A stretch of 64,000 nt of DNA. Origin: Streptomyces platensis (GTDB lineage Bacteria; Actinomycetota; Actinomycetes; Streptomycetales; Streptomycetaceae). The stretch is taken from assembly GCF_008704855.1 (NCBI RefSeq), contig NZ_CP023691.1, positions 2,480,001-2,544,000 on the forward strand, written 5' to 3'. This document shows, one piece after another, positions 47,656 to 56,131 of this stretch. The notes under the pieces were generated by a model. The model was not told the origin of the DNA. It searched no databases and saw only the letters and a list, made by a program, of their open reading frames with translations. The translations under genes and the position numbers were made by a program. Each line of letters starts with the position of its first letter. Positions within the stretch are counted from its first letter, which is position 1.

Positions 47656-47781
47656 CGGCGACCTCCTGGAGCGTGGATGAACCCTCACTGACTGGTTCCC
47701 ATTCTACTGGCCACCACTGACAAAATCCCCTGGCCAGAGGGGATTTGACGGCCGGAGAACGGCCCTCGCGCGCGCCCCGGG

Positions 47782-49356
47782 TCAGGCCGCGGCGGCCATG
47801 GCACGCAGCCGCGTTTTGTCCGGCTTGCCGACGGGTGTGAGCGGGATGGCGTCGACGAGATGGACCGCGGCCGGGGCGTACAGGGCCCCCTGGTGTTCGA
47901 TGACGAAGGCCCGCAGGGCAGCAGGGTCCACACGGTGACCCGGGGCGGGGACGACCGCGGCATGCACCTCCTCGGTCTCGTCCGGCCCGCGCACCCCGTA
48001 GACGGCGCAGTGGGCGACCGCCGGGTGGGTGTGCAGCAGCTCCTCGACCTCCGCCGGGTGGACATGGCCGCCGACGACGATGATCAGGTCCTTGACCCGG
48101 TCGACGAGGTAGAGCCGGCCGTCGTCGTCCAGGATGCCGACGTCGCCGGTGCGCAGCCAGCCGTCGCCGGGCAGCACCTGCGCGGTCAGCTCCGGCTGCT
48201 TCCAGTAGCCGGTCATCACACCGGCGGAGCGTACGTGGACCTCGCCCCGCTCCCCCGCCGGCAGCTCCCGCCCGTCCGCGTCCCGGATGGCGAGCGTGAC
48301 GCCGGGCAGTGCGCGGCCGGCGGTGATCCGGCCGCCGGGTCCGGCGGCGCGATGGTCCTCCGGACGGGCCTCGCTGATCGTCATCGCCTCGGACATGCCG
48401 TACACCCCGTACAGCACCGGCCCGAAGACCTCGGCGGCCCGCGCCAGCCGGGAGGCCGAGGCCGCGCAGCCGCCATAGGTGATGCGGGTGAGGGAGCTGA
48501 GGTCGGTGGCGGGCAGCGCGGGGGCGTCGAGCAGGCGGTAGAGGAGCGGGGGCAGCAGCCACAGGTGGGTGATGCGGTCGCGGGCGACGGCGGCGAGGAC
48601 GGCCGCGGGGTCGAAGGCGCGGTGCAGGACGACGGTGCCGCCGGCCGCGAGGGTGGCATCGGTGAGGACACCCGCGAGATGGGCGAGCGGGGTGCAGGCG
48701 AGGAAGCGGGGCGGATCGCCGGCGCCTTCCATGCGGTGATGGAGGAGCATCCCGGCGTACGGGGCGTGCGGCATCCGCACGCCCTTGGGGACGCCGGTCG
48801 TGCCACCGGTGTGCCGGATGCACCAGTCGTCCTCGGGCCCGACGGCGCCGCGCGGCACCTCGGGCGTGGCGGGCAGGGCGGCGCAGGCGGCCAGCAGGTC
48901 GGGGACCAGGTCGGCGGCCGGGCCGGCGGCCGCGGGCGCCGGGCCCAGGGTCAGCACGTCGGGCGCGGGGCCGCGGGTGTGCTGAAGCAGCGCCCGTGCG
49001 GTGCCGTGCAGGGCCGGGTCGACGAGGAGCAGGGCGGTCTCCGCGCTCTCGGCGATCCGGGCCAGGGTCTCGGCGGCCATCCCGTCGTAGAGGAAGACCA
49101 CGCGGGCGCCGAGATGGTTGGCAGCGTAACGGGCGGCGAGCACCTCGGGGCGGTTGCCGCTGAGGAGGCTGACGGTCCGTCCGTGGCCGATGCCGCGGTC
49201 GGCGAGCACGGCCGCCATGCGGTGCACGGTGTCGTACAGGGCGCTGGCGGTGACCTCGTCGCCGTCGTCCGTGGTCAGGACGGGCCGGGACCGGTCGCGG
49301 GCGAGGGCGGCGAGCAGCACATCGGTATAGCTGGTGAAGCCGGTGGCGGGCGTCAT
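47782..49356 (-). CDS. AMP-binding acyl-CoA synthetase / ligase
   Basis: A 524-residue adenylate-forming enzyme. The P-loop is HTGGTTGVPKG, the A5 motif is YGVYGMSEA, the A7/A8 region is GWLRTGDVGIL and YLVDRVKDLIIVVGGHV, and the C-terminal catalytic Lys is in PLTPVGKPDKTRL. It activates a carboxylic acid as its adenylate and forms the CoA thioester. The substrate cannot be read from sequence. It might supply acyl-CoA to the carnitine-type acyltransferase and FadH nearby. ATG at 49356 is preceded by GGGAG; the longer upstream frame is not supported. Confidence 0.9.
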   Translation of the reverse strand: MTPATGFTSYTDVLLAALARDRSRPVLTTDDGDEVTASALYDTVHRMAAVLADRGIGHGRTVSLLSGNRPEVLAARYAANHLGARVVFLYDGMAAETLARIAESAETALLLVDPALHGTARALLQHTRGPAPDVLTLGPAPAAAGPAADLVPDLLAACAALPATPEVPRGAVGPEDDWCIRHTGGTTGVPKGVRMPHAPYAGMLLHHRMEGAGDPPRFLACTPLAHLAGVLTDATLAAGGTVVLHRAFDPAAVLAAVARDRITHLWLLPPLLYRLLDAPALPATDLSSLTRITYGGCAASASRLARAAEVFGPVLYGVYGMSEAMTISEARPEDHRAAGPGGRITAGRALPGVTLAIRDADGRELPAGERGEVHVRSAGVMTGYWKQPELTAQVLPGDGWLRTGDVGILDDDGRLYLVDRVKDLIIVVGGHVHPAEVEELLHTHPAVAHCAVYGVRGPDETEEVHAAVVPAPGHRVDPAALRAFVIEHQGALYAPAAVHLVDAIPLTPVGKPDKTRLRAMAAAA

Positions 49357-49448
49357 GGCGTGGGGCTCCCTGGGCCGGTGCGGACAGCTGACGGCCCTGA
49401 CGCTACGGACCGCCGCTGATGCCCTCCACGACCAATTCCGCCATGTGG

Positions 49449-50357
49449 TCATGCCTCCAGAGGCATCAGCGGGCTCAGCGTCTCCTCGGCCGCCGCCAGG
49501 ATTTCGGTGACCCGGAGGCCGAAGTGGACATCGCAGGCGTTCGGCAGCCCGGTCGCGGCGGCGGCGAGCAGGGCGTCGACGGCGCGGTGGTAGGCCGGTT
49601 CGGGGCCGTCCAGGCGGCGGGGCAGGGTGGTGATTCCGGCGGTGCCGCGGAGGGTGATCTCGACGCCGGCGGCCGCGGCGGGGGCGGCCAGGCCGACCGT
49701 CGCCGTACTGGCCGCCCCGCTGCTGTGACGCATCGTCAGCAGCACCGTGTCGGCCGGGCCCCGGGTGGCGGTGACCGCCTCCACGTCCCCGAGGACCGGC
49801 AGCAGCACCGACAGCGCGTGCGGGCCGACGTCCCACAGCCCACCCTTCGTGCGGCGCCAGGGCGAGGCGGCGTACGGGCTGGAGCTGTCCTCGGCGAAGA
49901 CCGAGCCGAGCCAGTCGGCGTGCGCGGTGAACCAGCCGCCGGCCGCGGCCTGGGCGGCGATCCACTCCCCCTCCTGCTCCCCGAAGCGCGCGGTGAAGAA
50001 GACCACCGAGGCGACCCCCGCGCGGTCGGCTGCCGCGGCCAGCGCGCGGGCCTCGGGCACGGAGGTGGCGACCGGCTTGTCCAGGAGGAGGTGGCGGCCG
50101 GCCTCGGCGGCGCGGACCGCCAGCGGGGCCTGGACGGCCGGCGGCAGCGCGATCGCGACGGCGTCACAGGCCGCGAACAGCTCATCGGGCCCGTCGTACG
50201 GGCGGGTGTGGTGGACCTGGGCCAGCGCCGCGGCGGCCTCCGGCCGGCGCCCCCAGATACCGGTGAGCTCGACGCCGGGGTGCGCGGCGAGGGCGGGGGC
50301 GTGGACCCGCCGTGCCCAGGGGCCGGTGCCGAGGAGTCCGATGCGCAGGGTCGTCAT
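49449..50357 (-). CDS. Gfo/Idh/MocA family oxidoreductase
   Basis: A 302-residue NAD(P)-dependent enzyme. The N-terminal Rossmann motif is RIGLLGTGPWARRVHAPALA. The family signature follows with LLLDKPVATSVPEARAL, containing the conserved Lys-Pro, and then GGLWDVGPHALSVLLPVLG, with the catalytic Asp/His. Substrates of the family are usually sugars or cyclitols. It lies upstream of the acyl ligase gene on the same strand, 92 bases away, and may share its transcript. It diverges from glnII. Confidence 0.9.
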   Translation of the reverse strand: MTTLRIGLLGTGPWARRVHAPALAAHPGVELTGIWGRRPEAAAALAQVHHTRPYDGPDELFAACDAVAIALPPAVQAPLAVRAAEAGRHLLLDKPVATSVPEARALAAAADRAGVASVVFFTARFGEQEGEWIAAQAAAGGWFTAHADWLGSVFAEDSSSPYAASPWRRTKGGLWDVGPHALSVLLPVLGDVEAVTATRGPADTVLLTMRHSSGAASTATVGLAAPAAAAGVEITLRGTAGITTLPRRLDGPEPAYHRAVDALLAAAATGLPNACDVHFGLRVTEILAAAEETLSPLMPLEA

Positions 50358-50531
50358 GGGGCCAGTGTCCCGTGGGGCGCGGGGCGGGACGCCGATTTCG
50401 CGGGCCGTGCCGCGGGCCGCACCCGCCTGAGGTCTCCGTCACATCGAATCAGCGAGAAGCCAGGCACGCCAAGGCAACAATCCCAGGCGACCAGCGAAGA
50501 AAACCTTGGAAAAGCCTGGATGTCCGGCTAG

Positions 50532-50569
50532 GTAACCTGCGGTTCACAAACGAGCAACGGACGAGAAAT
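50532..50569 (+). promoter_or_regulatory. GlnR-type nitrogen-control box of glnII
   Basis: GTAAC-N6-TTCAC-N6-GCAAC-N6-GAAAT with the same 11-base periodicity as the glnA box. It ends 64 bases before the glnII GTG. Less perfect than the glnA box in blocks two and three. Confidence 0.75.
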
Positions 50570-50633
50570 GGCGCGTTGCGAGAGTGCTCCGGTACGCCCG
50601 CACCGTACCCGCACCGACCGTGAAGAGGACCCC

Positions 50634-51656
50634 GTGAGCATCAAGGCCGAGTACATCTGGATCGACGGCACCCAGCCGACCGCCAAGCTCCGCTCGAAGA
50701 CCAGGATTCTGACCGACGGCAGCAAGCTGCCCCGGTGGGGCTTCGACGGGTCCAGCACCAACCAGGCCGAGGGCCACGCGTCGGACCTCGTACTGGAGCC
50801 GGTCTTCAGCTGCCCGGACCCGATCCGCGGCGGCGACCACCTGCTGGTGCTGTGCGAGGTGCTGCACACCGACCTCACCCCGCACCCCTCCAACACCCGT
50901 GCGCTGCTGCGTCCGGTCGCGGAGAAGTTCGCGGACCAGGAAGCCATCTTCGGCATCGAGCAGGAGTACACCTTCCTCAAGGGTGACCGTCCGCTCGGCT
51001 TCCCCGAGGGCGGCGGCTACCCGGCCCCGCAGGCCGACTACTACTGCGGCGTGGGCGCGGACGCGATCTTCGGCCGGGAGATCGTCGAGAAGCACCTCGA
51101 CCTGTGCCTGGCGGCGGGGCTGGGCCTGTCCGGCATCAACGCCGAGGTCATGCCCGGCCAGTGGGAGTTCCAGGTCGGCGCGCTGCCCGCGCTGGAGGTC
51201 TCGGACCACATGTGGGTGGCGCGCTGGCTGCTGCACCGCGTCGCGGAGGACTACGGCGTGACCGCCTCGCTGGAGGCCAAGCCGGCCAAGGGCGACTGGA
51301 ACGGCGCGGGCGCGCACACCAACTTCTCCACCCGGGCGATGCGCGAGGGCTACGACGCGATCATCACCGCCTGCGAGGCGCTGGGCCAGGACGGCAAGCC
51401 GCTGGAGCACGTCCGCCAGTACGGCACCGGCATCGAGGAGCGGCTGACGGGCGCGCACGAGACCGCCCCGTGGGACGCGTACTCCTACGGCGCCTCGGAC
51501 CGTGGCGCCTCGGTGCGTATCCCCTGGCAGGTCGAGGTCGAGAAGAAGGGCTACATCGAGGACCGGCGGCCGAACGCCAACGTCGACCCGTATGTCGTCA
51601 CCCGGCTGATGGTCGACACCTGCTGCACCGAGCTGGCGCGGCGCATGCAGGTCTGA
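50634..51656 (+). CDS. glnII: Glutamine synthetase type II
   Basis: A 340-residue eukaryotic-type glutamine synthetase, shorter than GSI and without the adenylylation loop. It starts SIKAEYIWIDGTQPTAKLRS and carries WGFDGSSTNQAEGHASD, then VMPGQWEFQVG and NGAGAHTNFSTR at the active site. It forms glutamine from glutamate and ammonia and is typically induced under nitrogen limitation. GTG at 50634 has AGAGGA upstream. Having both GSI and GSII with GlnR boxes in 18 kb is the normal Streptomyces arrangement. A terminator follows. Confidence 0.97.
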   Translation: MSIKAEYIWIDGTQPTAKLRSKTRILTDGSKLPRWGFDGSSTNQAEGHASDLVLEPVFSCPDPIRGGDHLLVLCEVLHTDLTPHPSNTRALLRPVAEKFADQEAIFGIEQEYTFLKGDRPLGFPEGGGYPAPQADYYCGVGADAIFGREIVEKHLDLCLAAGLGLSGINAEVMPGQWEFQVGALPALEVSDHMWVARWLLHRVAEDYGVTASLEAKPAKGDWNGAGAHTNFSTRAMREGYDAIITACEALGQDGKPLEHVRQYGTGIEERLTGAHETAPWDAYSYGASDRGASVRIPWQVEVEKKGYIEDRRPNANVDPYVVTRLMVDTCCTELARRMQV

Positions 51657-51679
51657 CGCCTCCGGGTGAGCGGGTGAGC

Positions 51680-51706
51680 GGGGCCGGACCGGACGGGTCC
51701 GGCCCC
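51680..51706 (+). terminator. glnII terminator
   Basis: An 11-bp perfect stem (GGGGCCGGACC / GGTCCGGCCCC) with a 5-nt loop, 23 bases after the glnII stop. Confidence 0.75.
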
Positions 51707-51781
51707 TCCGCATGTCCGGGGCGGTGGGGTCCCGTTGCCGCCGGACACGGCAGGTCCAGGCCGTTCGTCCGTGGCTGCTGG

Positions 51782-51793
51782 CAGGCTGAGGGC
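51782..51793 (+). promoter_or_regulatory. Leaderless -10 box for rhomboid-like gene
   Basis: CAGGCT at 51782-51787, six bases, then ATG. GAGG overlaps the spacer but is too close to the start to act as a normal ribosome-binding site. Confidence 0.45.
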
Positions 51794-52495
51794 ATGCCTA
51801 CGATCAACGCCGGGACCGGGCCGGGCCACAGCCGGCCAGAGATCCTGACCCGCCTCCGGCGCACCGCCGTGCCCTGGGCCACGCCGCTGTATGTCGGCGG
51901 CATACAGCTCGGTGCGTACGCCACCGCGCGGCTGCCCGGCCCGCGGCGCACCGAGCTGCTGCGCGCGCACTCCACCAATGTCGCCAACCTGCGGGCCGGG
52001 CGGTGGCGGACGCTGGTCACCAGCGCGGCGTTCGTCGAACATCCGCTGCCGCTGCCGTACGGTGCCGCGCTGCTCGCCGCCCTCGGTACCGCCGAGGCGC
52101 GCTGGGGCACCGGGCGCGCGGCGGGGGTGTTCCTGGCCGGTCACATCGGGGCCAGCCTGCTGGTCTACGGGGGCCTGCGGGCCCGGGAGCACGGCCGCCC
52201 CGCCCACGGGCCCACGGGGGACACCCCGCCGGACGCCACCGCACAGGCCCTCGACGTCGGGGCCAGTTACGGCTTCAACGCCACGGTGGGCGCCCTCGCC
52301 GCCACCGTCCCGCACCGCGGCATCCGGGCGGCGGCCACCGGCGGACTGCTGGCGCTGGCGACCGCTCCCGTGCTGCGCCGGGGGCGCACATTCACCGACG
52401 CCGGGCATCTGGCGGCGCTGGCACTCGGGGTGGCGATGGGCGCGGGGATGCGACGAGCCACGGGCGGAGGCGGAGCGGGGACGCAGCAGGGATAG
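51794..52495 (+). CDS. Rhomboid-like membrane protein (second copy)
   Basis: A 233-residue protein with about six hydrophobic segments ([56 protein letters not shown]). [13 protein letters not shown] holds a Ser in a rhomboid-like G-x-S-x-G setting. GHIGAS and [11 protein letters not shown] provide candidate histidines, the second placed like the rhomboid catalytic His. It is related in layout to the protein at 7791-8543. Protease activity is possible but unproven. It is transcribed alone after glnII. Confidence 0.72.
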   Translation: MPTINAGTGPGHSRPEILTRLRRTAVPWATPLYVGGIQLGAYATARLPGPRRTELLRAHSTNVANLRAGRWRTLVTSAAFVEHPLPLPYGAALLAALGTAEARWGTGRAAGVFLAGHIGASLLVYGGLRAREHGRPAHGPTGDTPPDATAQALDVGASYGFNATVGALAATVPHRGIRAAATGGLLALATAPVLRRGRTFTDAGHLAALALGVAMGAGMRRATGGGGAGTQQG

Positions 52496-52691
52496 CGCGG
52501 GCAGGGCGTCGCGCGGCGGGTTCCGGCCATGGACCTTCCCGCCGCGCGGTCGCCAACTCCGGTGCGGACAAGCCGAGTCGGGGCCGGGGCGTCGCCGGTC
52601 CCGGCGTGCGGGCGGGTCCGGCGCGGCGGGATCCCGTCACCGGGCGCCGCGCACCGGGGACAGATCACCGACCGTCTGGTTCAATAGGGCC

Positions 52692-52796
52692 ATGGCCAGC
52701 CTCACCGACACCGCGACAGGTCGCAGCGACCTGGAGCCGTTCTGGCCGTCCCGGCAGGCGCACGCCTTCGACCGTCTGTGTTGCCGCGCGCACTGA
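52692..52796 (+). CDS. Putative Cys-Cys leader peptide (34 residues)
   Basis: A short frame: ATG, 34 residues, TGA, ending AFDRLCCRAH. Streptomyces and mycobacteria have many such tiny leader peptides with adjacent cysteines near the C-terminus, often before sulfur-metabolism genes. In mycobacteria, cysteine-rich upstream frames have been reported to couple ribosome stalling at low cysteine to expression of the next gene. Here the next gene, 106 bases on, is a winged-helix regulator, and a hairpin lies between. A weak -10-like TTCAAT is six bases before the ATG, so translation may be leaderless. Confidence 0.7.
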   Translation: MASLTDTATGRSDLEPFWPSRQAHAFDRLCCRAH

Positions 52797-52820
52797 GCGC
52801 GGGCCCGCACACACCTCTCC

Positions 52821-52875
52821 GACGCCGCTGACCGGCGTCCGCCGCCCTGCCCGCGCGCATGACGTCCCCGACGCC
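52821..52875 (+). promoter_or_regulatory. Possible attenuator between leader peptide and regulator
   Basis: GACGCCG-CTGAC-CGGCGTC (52821-52839) is a perfect 7-bp hairpin just after the leader peptide. GACGCC at 52870-52875 could pair instead with the right arm (GGCGTC, 52834-52839), giving two exclusive structures ahead of the regulator's ribosome-binding region. Only pairing potential is shown. Confidence 0.4.
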
Positions 52876-52902
52876 CCGCCGCGCGAAAGAAGCTGACTCC
52901 TG

Positions 52903-53532
52903 ATGACGAACCTCCGTACCCTGACCGCCGGTTCCGCGACCGCCCCGCTTCCCGCCGCCTCCGCGGCGCACGCCCACCGTCACCGGCTGCGCGCCGTGAC
53001 ACCCGACGAGGCCCTCCCCGCACCCGCCACCGCCCCGGCCGACGGCGCTCCGTCCCCGGGTGCCGTGTCGGTCGCCGAGCTGCTGAACTCCGGGGCGACC
53101 TGGCTGCCGGCGCCCCAGCACAGCCTGCCCGCGCTGCCCGGCCGGCCGCCGATGGTCGGCTATCTCGTCCTCGTACCGGCCGAACAGGCCGCCGCCACCG
53201 CCCCGCCGCCGGCCGCCCGGCCCGAGGCGCCCGCGCCGACCGGTGACGCGATCGTGCGGATCGACCCCGAACAGCGCACCGCGCAGGTCCAGGGCCGGCC
53301 GCTGGACCTGACCTACCTCGAATTCGAGCTGCTGGCCCATCTGGTCGCGCATCCGCACCGGGTACACACCCGCGACCAGCTGGTGACCACGGTGTGGGGC
53401 TACGGGCATGTCGGCGACGGCCGCACCGTCGATGTCCATGTCGCCCGGCTGCGCCGCAAGCTGGGCGCCGCACACCGGTCGTCGATCGTGACGGTGCGGC
53501 GGGTCGGCTACAAGTACGTGCCGAGCATCTGA
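52903..53532 (+). CDS. Orphan OmpR/PhoB-type winged-helix regulator
   Basis: A 209-residue protein. Residues 1-105 are Ala/Pro-rich and probably disordered, with no receiver domain or phosphorylatable Asp context. The C-terminal ~95 residues are a complete OmpR/PhoB DNA-binding domain (LDLTYLEFELLAHLVAHPHR, HVGDGRTVDVHVARLRRKLG, RVGYKYVPS). It must respond to something other than a standard kinase, and the Cys-Cys leader peptide upstream suggests expression control by cysteine supply. It converges on the DedA gene, with stop codons 7 bases apart. Confidence 0.88.
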   Translation: MTNLRTLTAGSATAPLPAASAAHAHRHRLRAVTPDEALPAPATAPADGAPSPGAVSVAELLNSGATWLPAPQHSLPALPGRPPMVGYLVLVPAEQAAATAPPPAARPEAPAPTGDAIVRIDPEQRTAQVQGRPLDLTYLEFELLAHLVAHPHRVHTRDQLVTTVWGYGHVGDGRTVDVHVARLRRKLGAAHRSSIVTVRRVGYKYVPSI

Positions 53533-53539
53533 GGCCGGG

Positions 53540-54247
53540 TCAGAAGCCCTCCTGCCGCAGGCCCGGCCGGGCGGGGATCCGCTCCCCCTCCCGGCCGGGT
53601 GCCGCTCCCGCACGGGGACCGCACCGCTGCGGCGTCTCCCGGTCCGCCGGGCCGCCCCACCGGTGCCAACAGCCCACGCAGACCGCCGCCACCAGCCCGA
53701 TGCCGGAGACCAGCAGCACGCCCTTGGCCGGGGAGTCGGTGAGCGCCGCACCGCCCAGCCCGCCGAGCGCCGCGCTGGACACCGCCCACAGACCCGCGCC
53801 CACCGCGTCCAGCGCCACGAAGCGGCGCAGCGGGAAGCGGAGGCTCCCGGTGGACAGGGCGGCGACCACCCGGCCACCGGGCAGGAAGCGGCCGGCGACG
53901 ATGAGCAGTGCGGCGTGCCGTTCGACCCGGGCGCGGGCCCGCAGGTGCCGGGCCCGGCCCCGCTCACCGCGCAGCAGCCGGGCGCTCGCGCGCGGGCCCG
54001 CGTACCGTCCCACGGCGTAGCCGAGACAGTCCCCCGCCAGCGCCCCGGCCGCCGCGACGCCCGCCAGCAGGGCGAGCAGCGCCGGGTCGGGGCCGATGAG
54101 CACGGCGACCAGGACGACGGTGGTCTCGCTCGGCGTGAACGGCAGCAGCGCGTCGAGCCCGGACACCAGCAGGATGACCAGCCACAGCCAGGGCGAGCCG
54201 AGCATGCCCTGAAGGGACGCGGTGAGCTGGTCCAGCTGCTCAAACAT
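53540..54247 (-). CDS. DedA family membrane protein
   Basis: A 235-residue protein with the DedA/SNARE-associated domain layout: ALLPFTPSETTVVLVAVLIG near the start, a loop with GRYAGPRASARLL, VERHAALLIVAGRFLPGGRV with the conserved Arg-Phe-x-Pro-Gly, and two C-terminal helices. DedA proteins are linked to lipid carrier recycling across the membrane. It overlaps the end of the PlsC-like gene by 8 bases and is the third gene of a lipid-acyltransferase operon. The C-terminal tail is hydrophilic and longer than usual. Confidence 0.9.
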   Translation of the reverse strand: MFEQLDQLTASLQGMLGSPWLWLVILLVSGLDALLPFTPSETTVVLVAVLIGPDPALLALLAGVAAAGALAGDCLGYAVGRYAGPRASARLLRGERGRARHLRARARVERHAALLIVAGRFLPGGRVVAALSTGSLRFPLRRFVALDAVGAGLWAVSSAALGGLGGAALTDSPAKGVLLVSGIGLVAAVCVGCWHRWGGPADRETPQRCGPRAGAAPGREGERIPARPGLRQEGF

Positions 54248-55127
54248 GGGCCGGGGTGTCCCGCGGCGGGGCGTGCGGCACCGGAGCGGCGGGCCGGAGT
54301 ACGGCGGCCGGGCGGGCCGCGCCGCCGCCCGTCACCGCCGTCACCGGGCGCCCGCCCAGCGCGGCCCGGGCCGCCAGCGCCGCCAGCTCCCGCCGGTCCA
54401 GGCCCCCGTCGAGCGGCCACAGCACCGGATGCGCGGTGACGCGTACGGTCAGGGCACGGGCGGCGAGCACCCGGCGCAGCGAGCCCGCGAAGGTGTCCTC
54501 CCCGCAGAACGCGGCGACCGTGCTGGGCAGGCCCTGCTGGCGGTAGTCCAGGGTCACCGGGCGGACCGGCGCGCCCGCGTCGATGGCGGCCTGGAAGGTG
54601 GCCCGGCGGAAGGTGCCCGCCTCGGCGGTGCACCAGGTGGTGGCCTGCGGGAAGACCGCCACCGACCGTCCGGCGGCGAGCAGTTCGGACACCTCCCGCA
54701 CGGTGTGCGGCAGCCGCCGGGGGTGGGTGCGGTCGATGAAGTACGTACCGGCCCGGCGGGCCAGGCCGCCGACGACCGGCCAGCCGCCGACCTCGCGCTT
54801 GGCGAGCAGGGTGACCGGTTCGACGGCGAGCAGGGCGAGGATGTCGAGCCAGGAGATGTGGTTGACGACGACGAGGGTGCCGGTGGCGCCCCCGCCGGTG
54901 AGCGCGGCCGCGCCCTCGACCGGGATGTCCAGCGCGTCGAGCAGCGCGCGGGCATGGGTCCGCAGCCGGCCCGGCTCGGCCATCCGCTCGCCGTCCGTCA
55001 GCGCCCGCCGCACGGTGCGGGCGAACGCGGCGCCGCGCCGGGCGATCCGGGTCGCCGGTACCCGCGGCAGGGCGTGCGCTGCGCAGTCGGGGGTGCAGTC
55101 GGAGTGGACGTCCCAGGGGCCGTTCAC
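54240..55127 (-). CDS. Lysophospholipid acyltransferase (PlsC/OlsA-like)
   Basis: A 295-residue acyltransferase. Motif I is NHISWLD (catalytic His-x4-Asp). Motif III is FPQATTW, where the usual form is FPEGT, so the substrate-binding Glu is replaced. YFIDRTHPRR gives motif II. It would transfer a second acyl group to a lyso-lipid. The GTG start overlaps the upstream stop (GTGA), showing tight coupling to the GNAT acyltransferase. The pair matches the OlsB-OlsA layout of ornithine-lipid synthesis; this function is inferred from family and context. Confidence 0.87.
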   Translation of the reverse strand: MNGPWDVHSDCTPDCAAHALPRVPATRIARRGAAFARTVRRALTDGERMAEPGRLRTHARALLDALDIPVEGAAALTGGGATGTLVVVNHISWLDILALLAVEPVTLLAKREVGGWPVVGGLARRAGTYFIDRTHPRRLPHTVREVSELLAAGRSVAVFPQATTWCTAEAGTFRRATFQAAIDAGAPVRPVTLDYRQQGLPSTVAAFCGEDTFAGSLRRVLAARALTVRVTAHPVLWPLDGGLDRRELAALAARAALGGRPVTAVTGGGAARPAAVLRPAAPVPHAPPRDTPAHV

Positions 55128-55915
55128 CGTTCCCCCAGGAAGTAGCGCCGGTAGCGGTCGCCCAGCCGCTCCATGTCCAGGACGACGAAGAAATCGGCGA
55201 CGTCGAACTCGGGGTCGTGGGCGGGCGCGCCGCAGATGACGGCGCCGATCCGCAGATAGCCGCGGAGCAGCGGCGGCAGCTGGGCGAGGGCGGGGCGCTC
55301 GGGGACGGGGAGGGTGGTGTGCCAGGGGTGGTGCGGGGTGACCTGGAGCTCGGGCGGGGCGGCGTAGCGGGTCCGGCCCAGCTCCCAGGCGTGGGCGGCG
55401 GCGGTGCCGCCGTCGGCGAGCGGGACGGAGGCGCAGCCGGCGAGGTAACGGTGGCCGGAGAGCAGGGTGTAGCGGGCGAGGGCGGCCCACATCTGGGTCA
55501 TGACCGCGCCGTTGCGGTGGGCCGGGTGCACACAGGAGCGGCCGGCCTCGATGAGGGAGGAGCGCAGCTCCGCCAGGGCGCCGAGGTCGAACTCGCCGTC
55601 GGAGTACAGCCGCGGGCTGCGGCCGGGCGGCAGCAGCCGGTAGGTGCCGACCACGTCGCCGGTGGCGTCGTGGGTGACGATGAGGTGGTCGGTGAGGTCG
55701 TCGACGTGGTCGATGTCATGGCCGGCCAGCGGGGAGTGCAGGGTCGCGCCCATCTCCTCGGCGAAGACCTGGTGGCGCAGACGTTGTGCGGCACGGATCT
55801 GTGCGCGGGTGTCGGCGATCTCCGCGGTGTAGCCGGGTTCGGCGGGGGCGGCCGCCGGTGCGGTGGTGGGCGCGGTGCGGGGGACGGCGGCGGACGCGGT
55901 CGGTGCCATGCTCAT
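55124..55915 (-). CDS. GNAT-type N-acyltransferase (OlsB-like)
   Basis: A 263-residue protein of the Acetyltransf_5 (hemolysin-like/OlsB) family. An Ala/Pro/Thr-rich N-terminus is followed by QRLRHQVFAEEMGATLHS, then HLIVTHDATGDVVGTYRLLP, and ELRSSLIEAGRSCVHPAHRNG, the conserved family core. OlsB attaches 3-hydroxyacyl groups to the alpha-amino group of ornithine. AAGGAG precedes the ATG at 55915. First gene of a three-gene operon with the PlsC-like and DedA genes. The acceptor amino acid cannot be read from sequence. Confidence 0.85.
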   Translation of the reverse strand: MSMAPTASAAVPRTAPTTAPAAAPAEPGYTAEIADTRAQIRAAQRLRHQVFAEEMGATLHSPLAGHDIDHVDDLTDHLIVTHDATGDVVGTYRLLPPGRSPRLYSDGEFDLGALAELRSSLIEAGRSCVHPAHRNGAVMTQMWAALARYTLLSGHRYLAGCASVPLADGGTAAAHAWELGRTRYAAPPELQVTPHHPWHTTLPVPERPALAQLPPLLRGYLRIGAVICGAPAHDPEFDVADFFVVLDMERLGDRYRRYFLGER

Positions 55916-56131
55916 GAGAGCTCTCCTTGGGGAGGGGGGAGGCTGGTGAGTCGGCGGGCGGTGGAGACAGCGGGGGCCGGTGGGGCCGTGCGGGGCGGAC
56001 GGTGCGCCGCTCCACGGGTGGTGCCGGGTACACCCCGGCCGGGGACGTAACCCCATGACCTGGCCCTTCTCTACGCGGCAGACTGTTCCCGTGTCCGACG
56101 GCCGGGCGCGTGAAGCCCAGGGAGCGAACGG

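Noticed and set aside
53663..54439. 258-codon plus-strand frame opposite DedA and PlsC-like genes
   Set aside because: Arg/Ala/Gln-rich shadow; the minus strand carries overlapping genes with recognised motifs.
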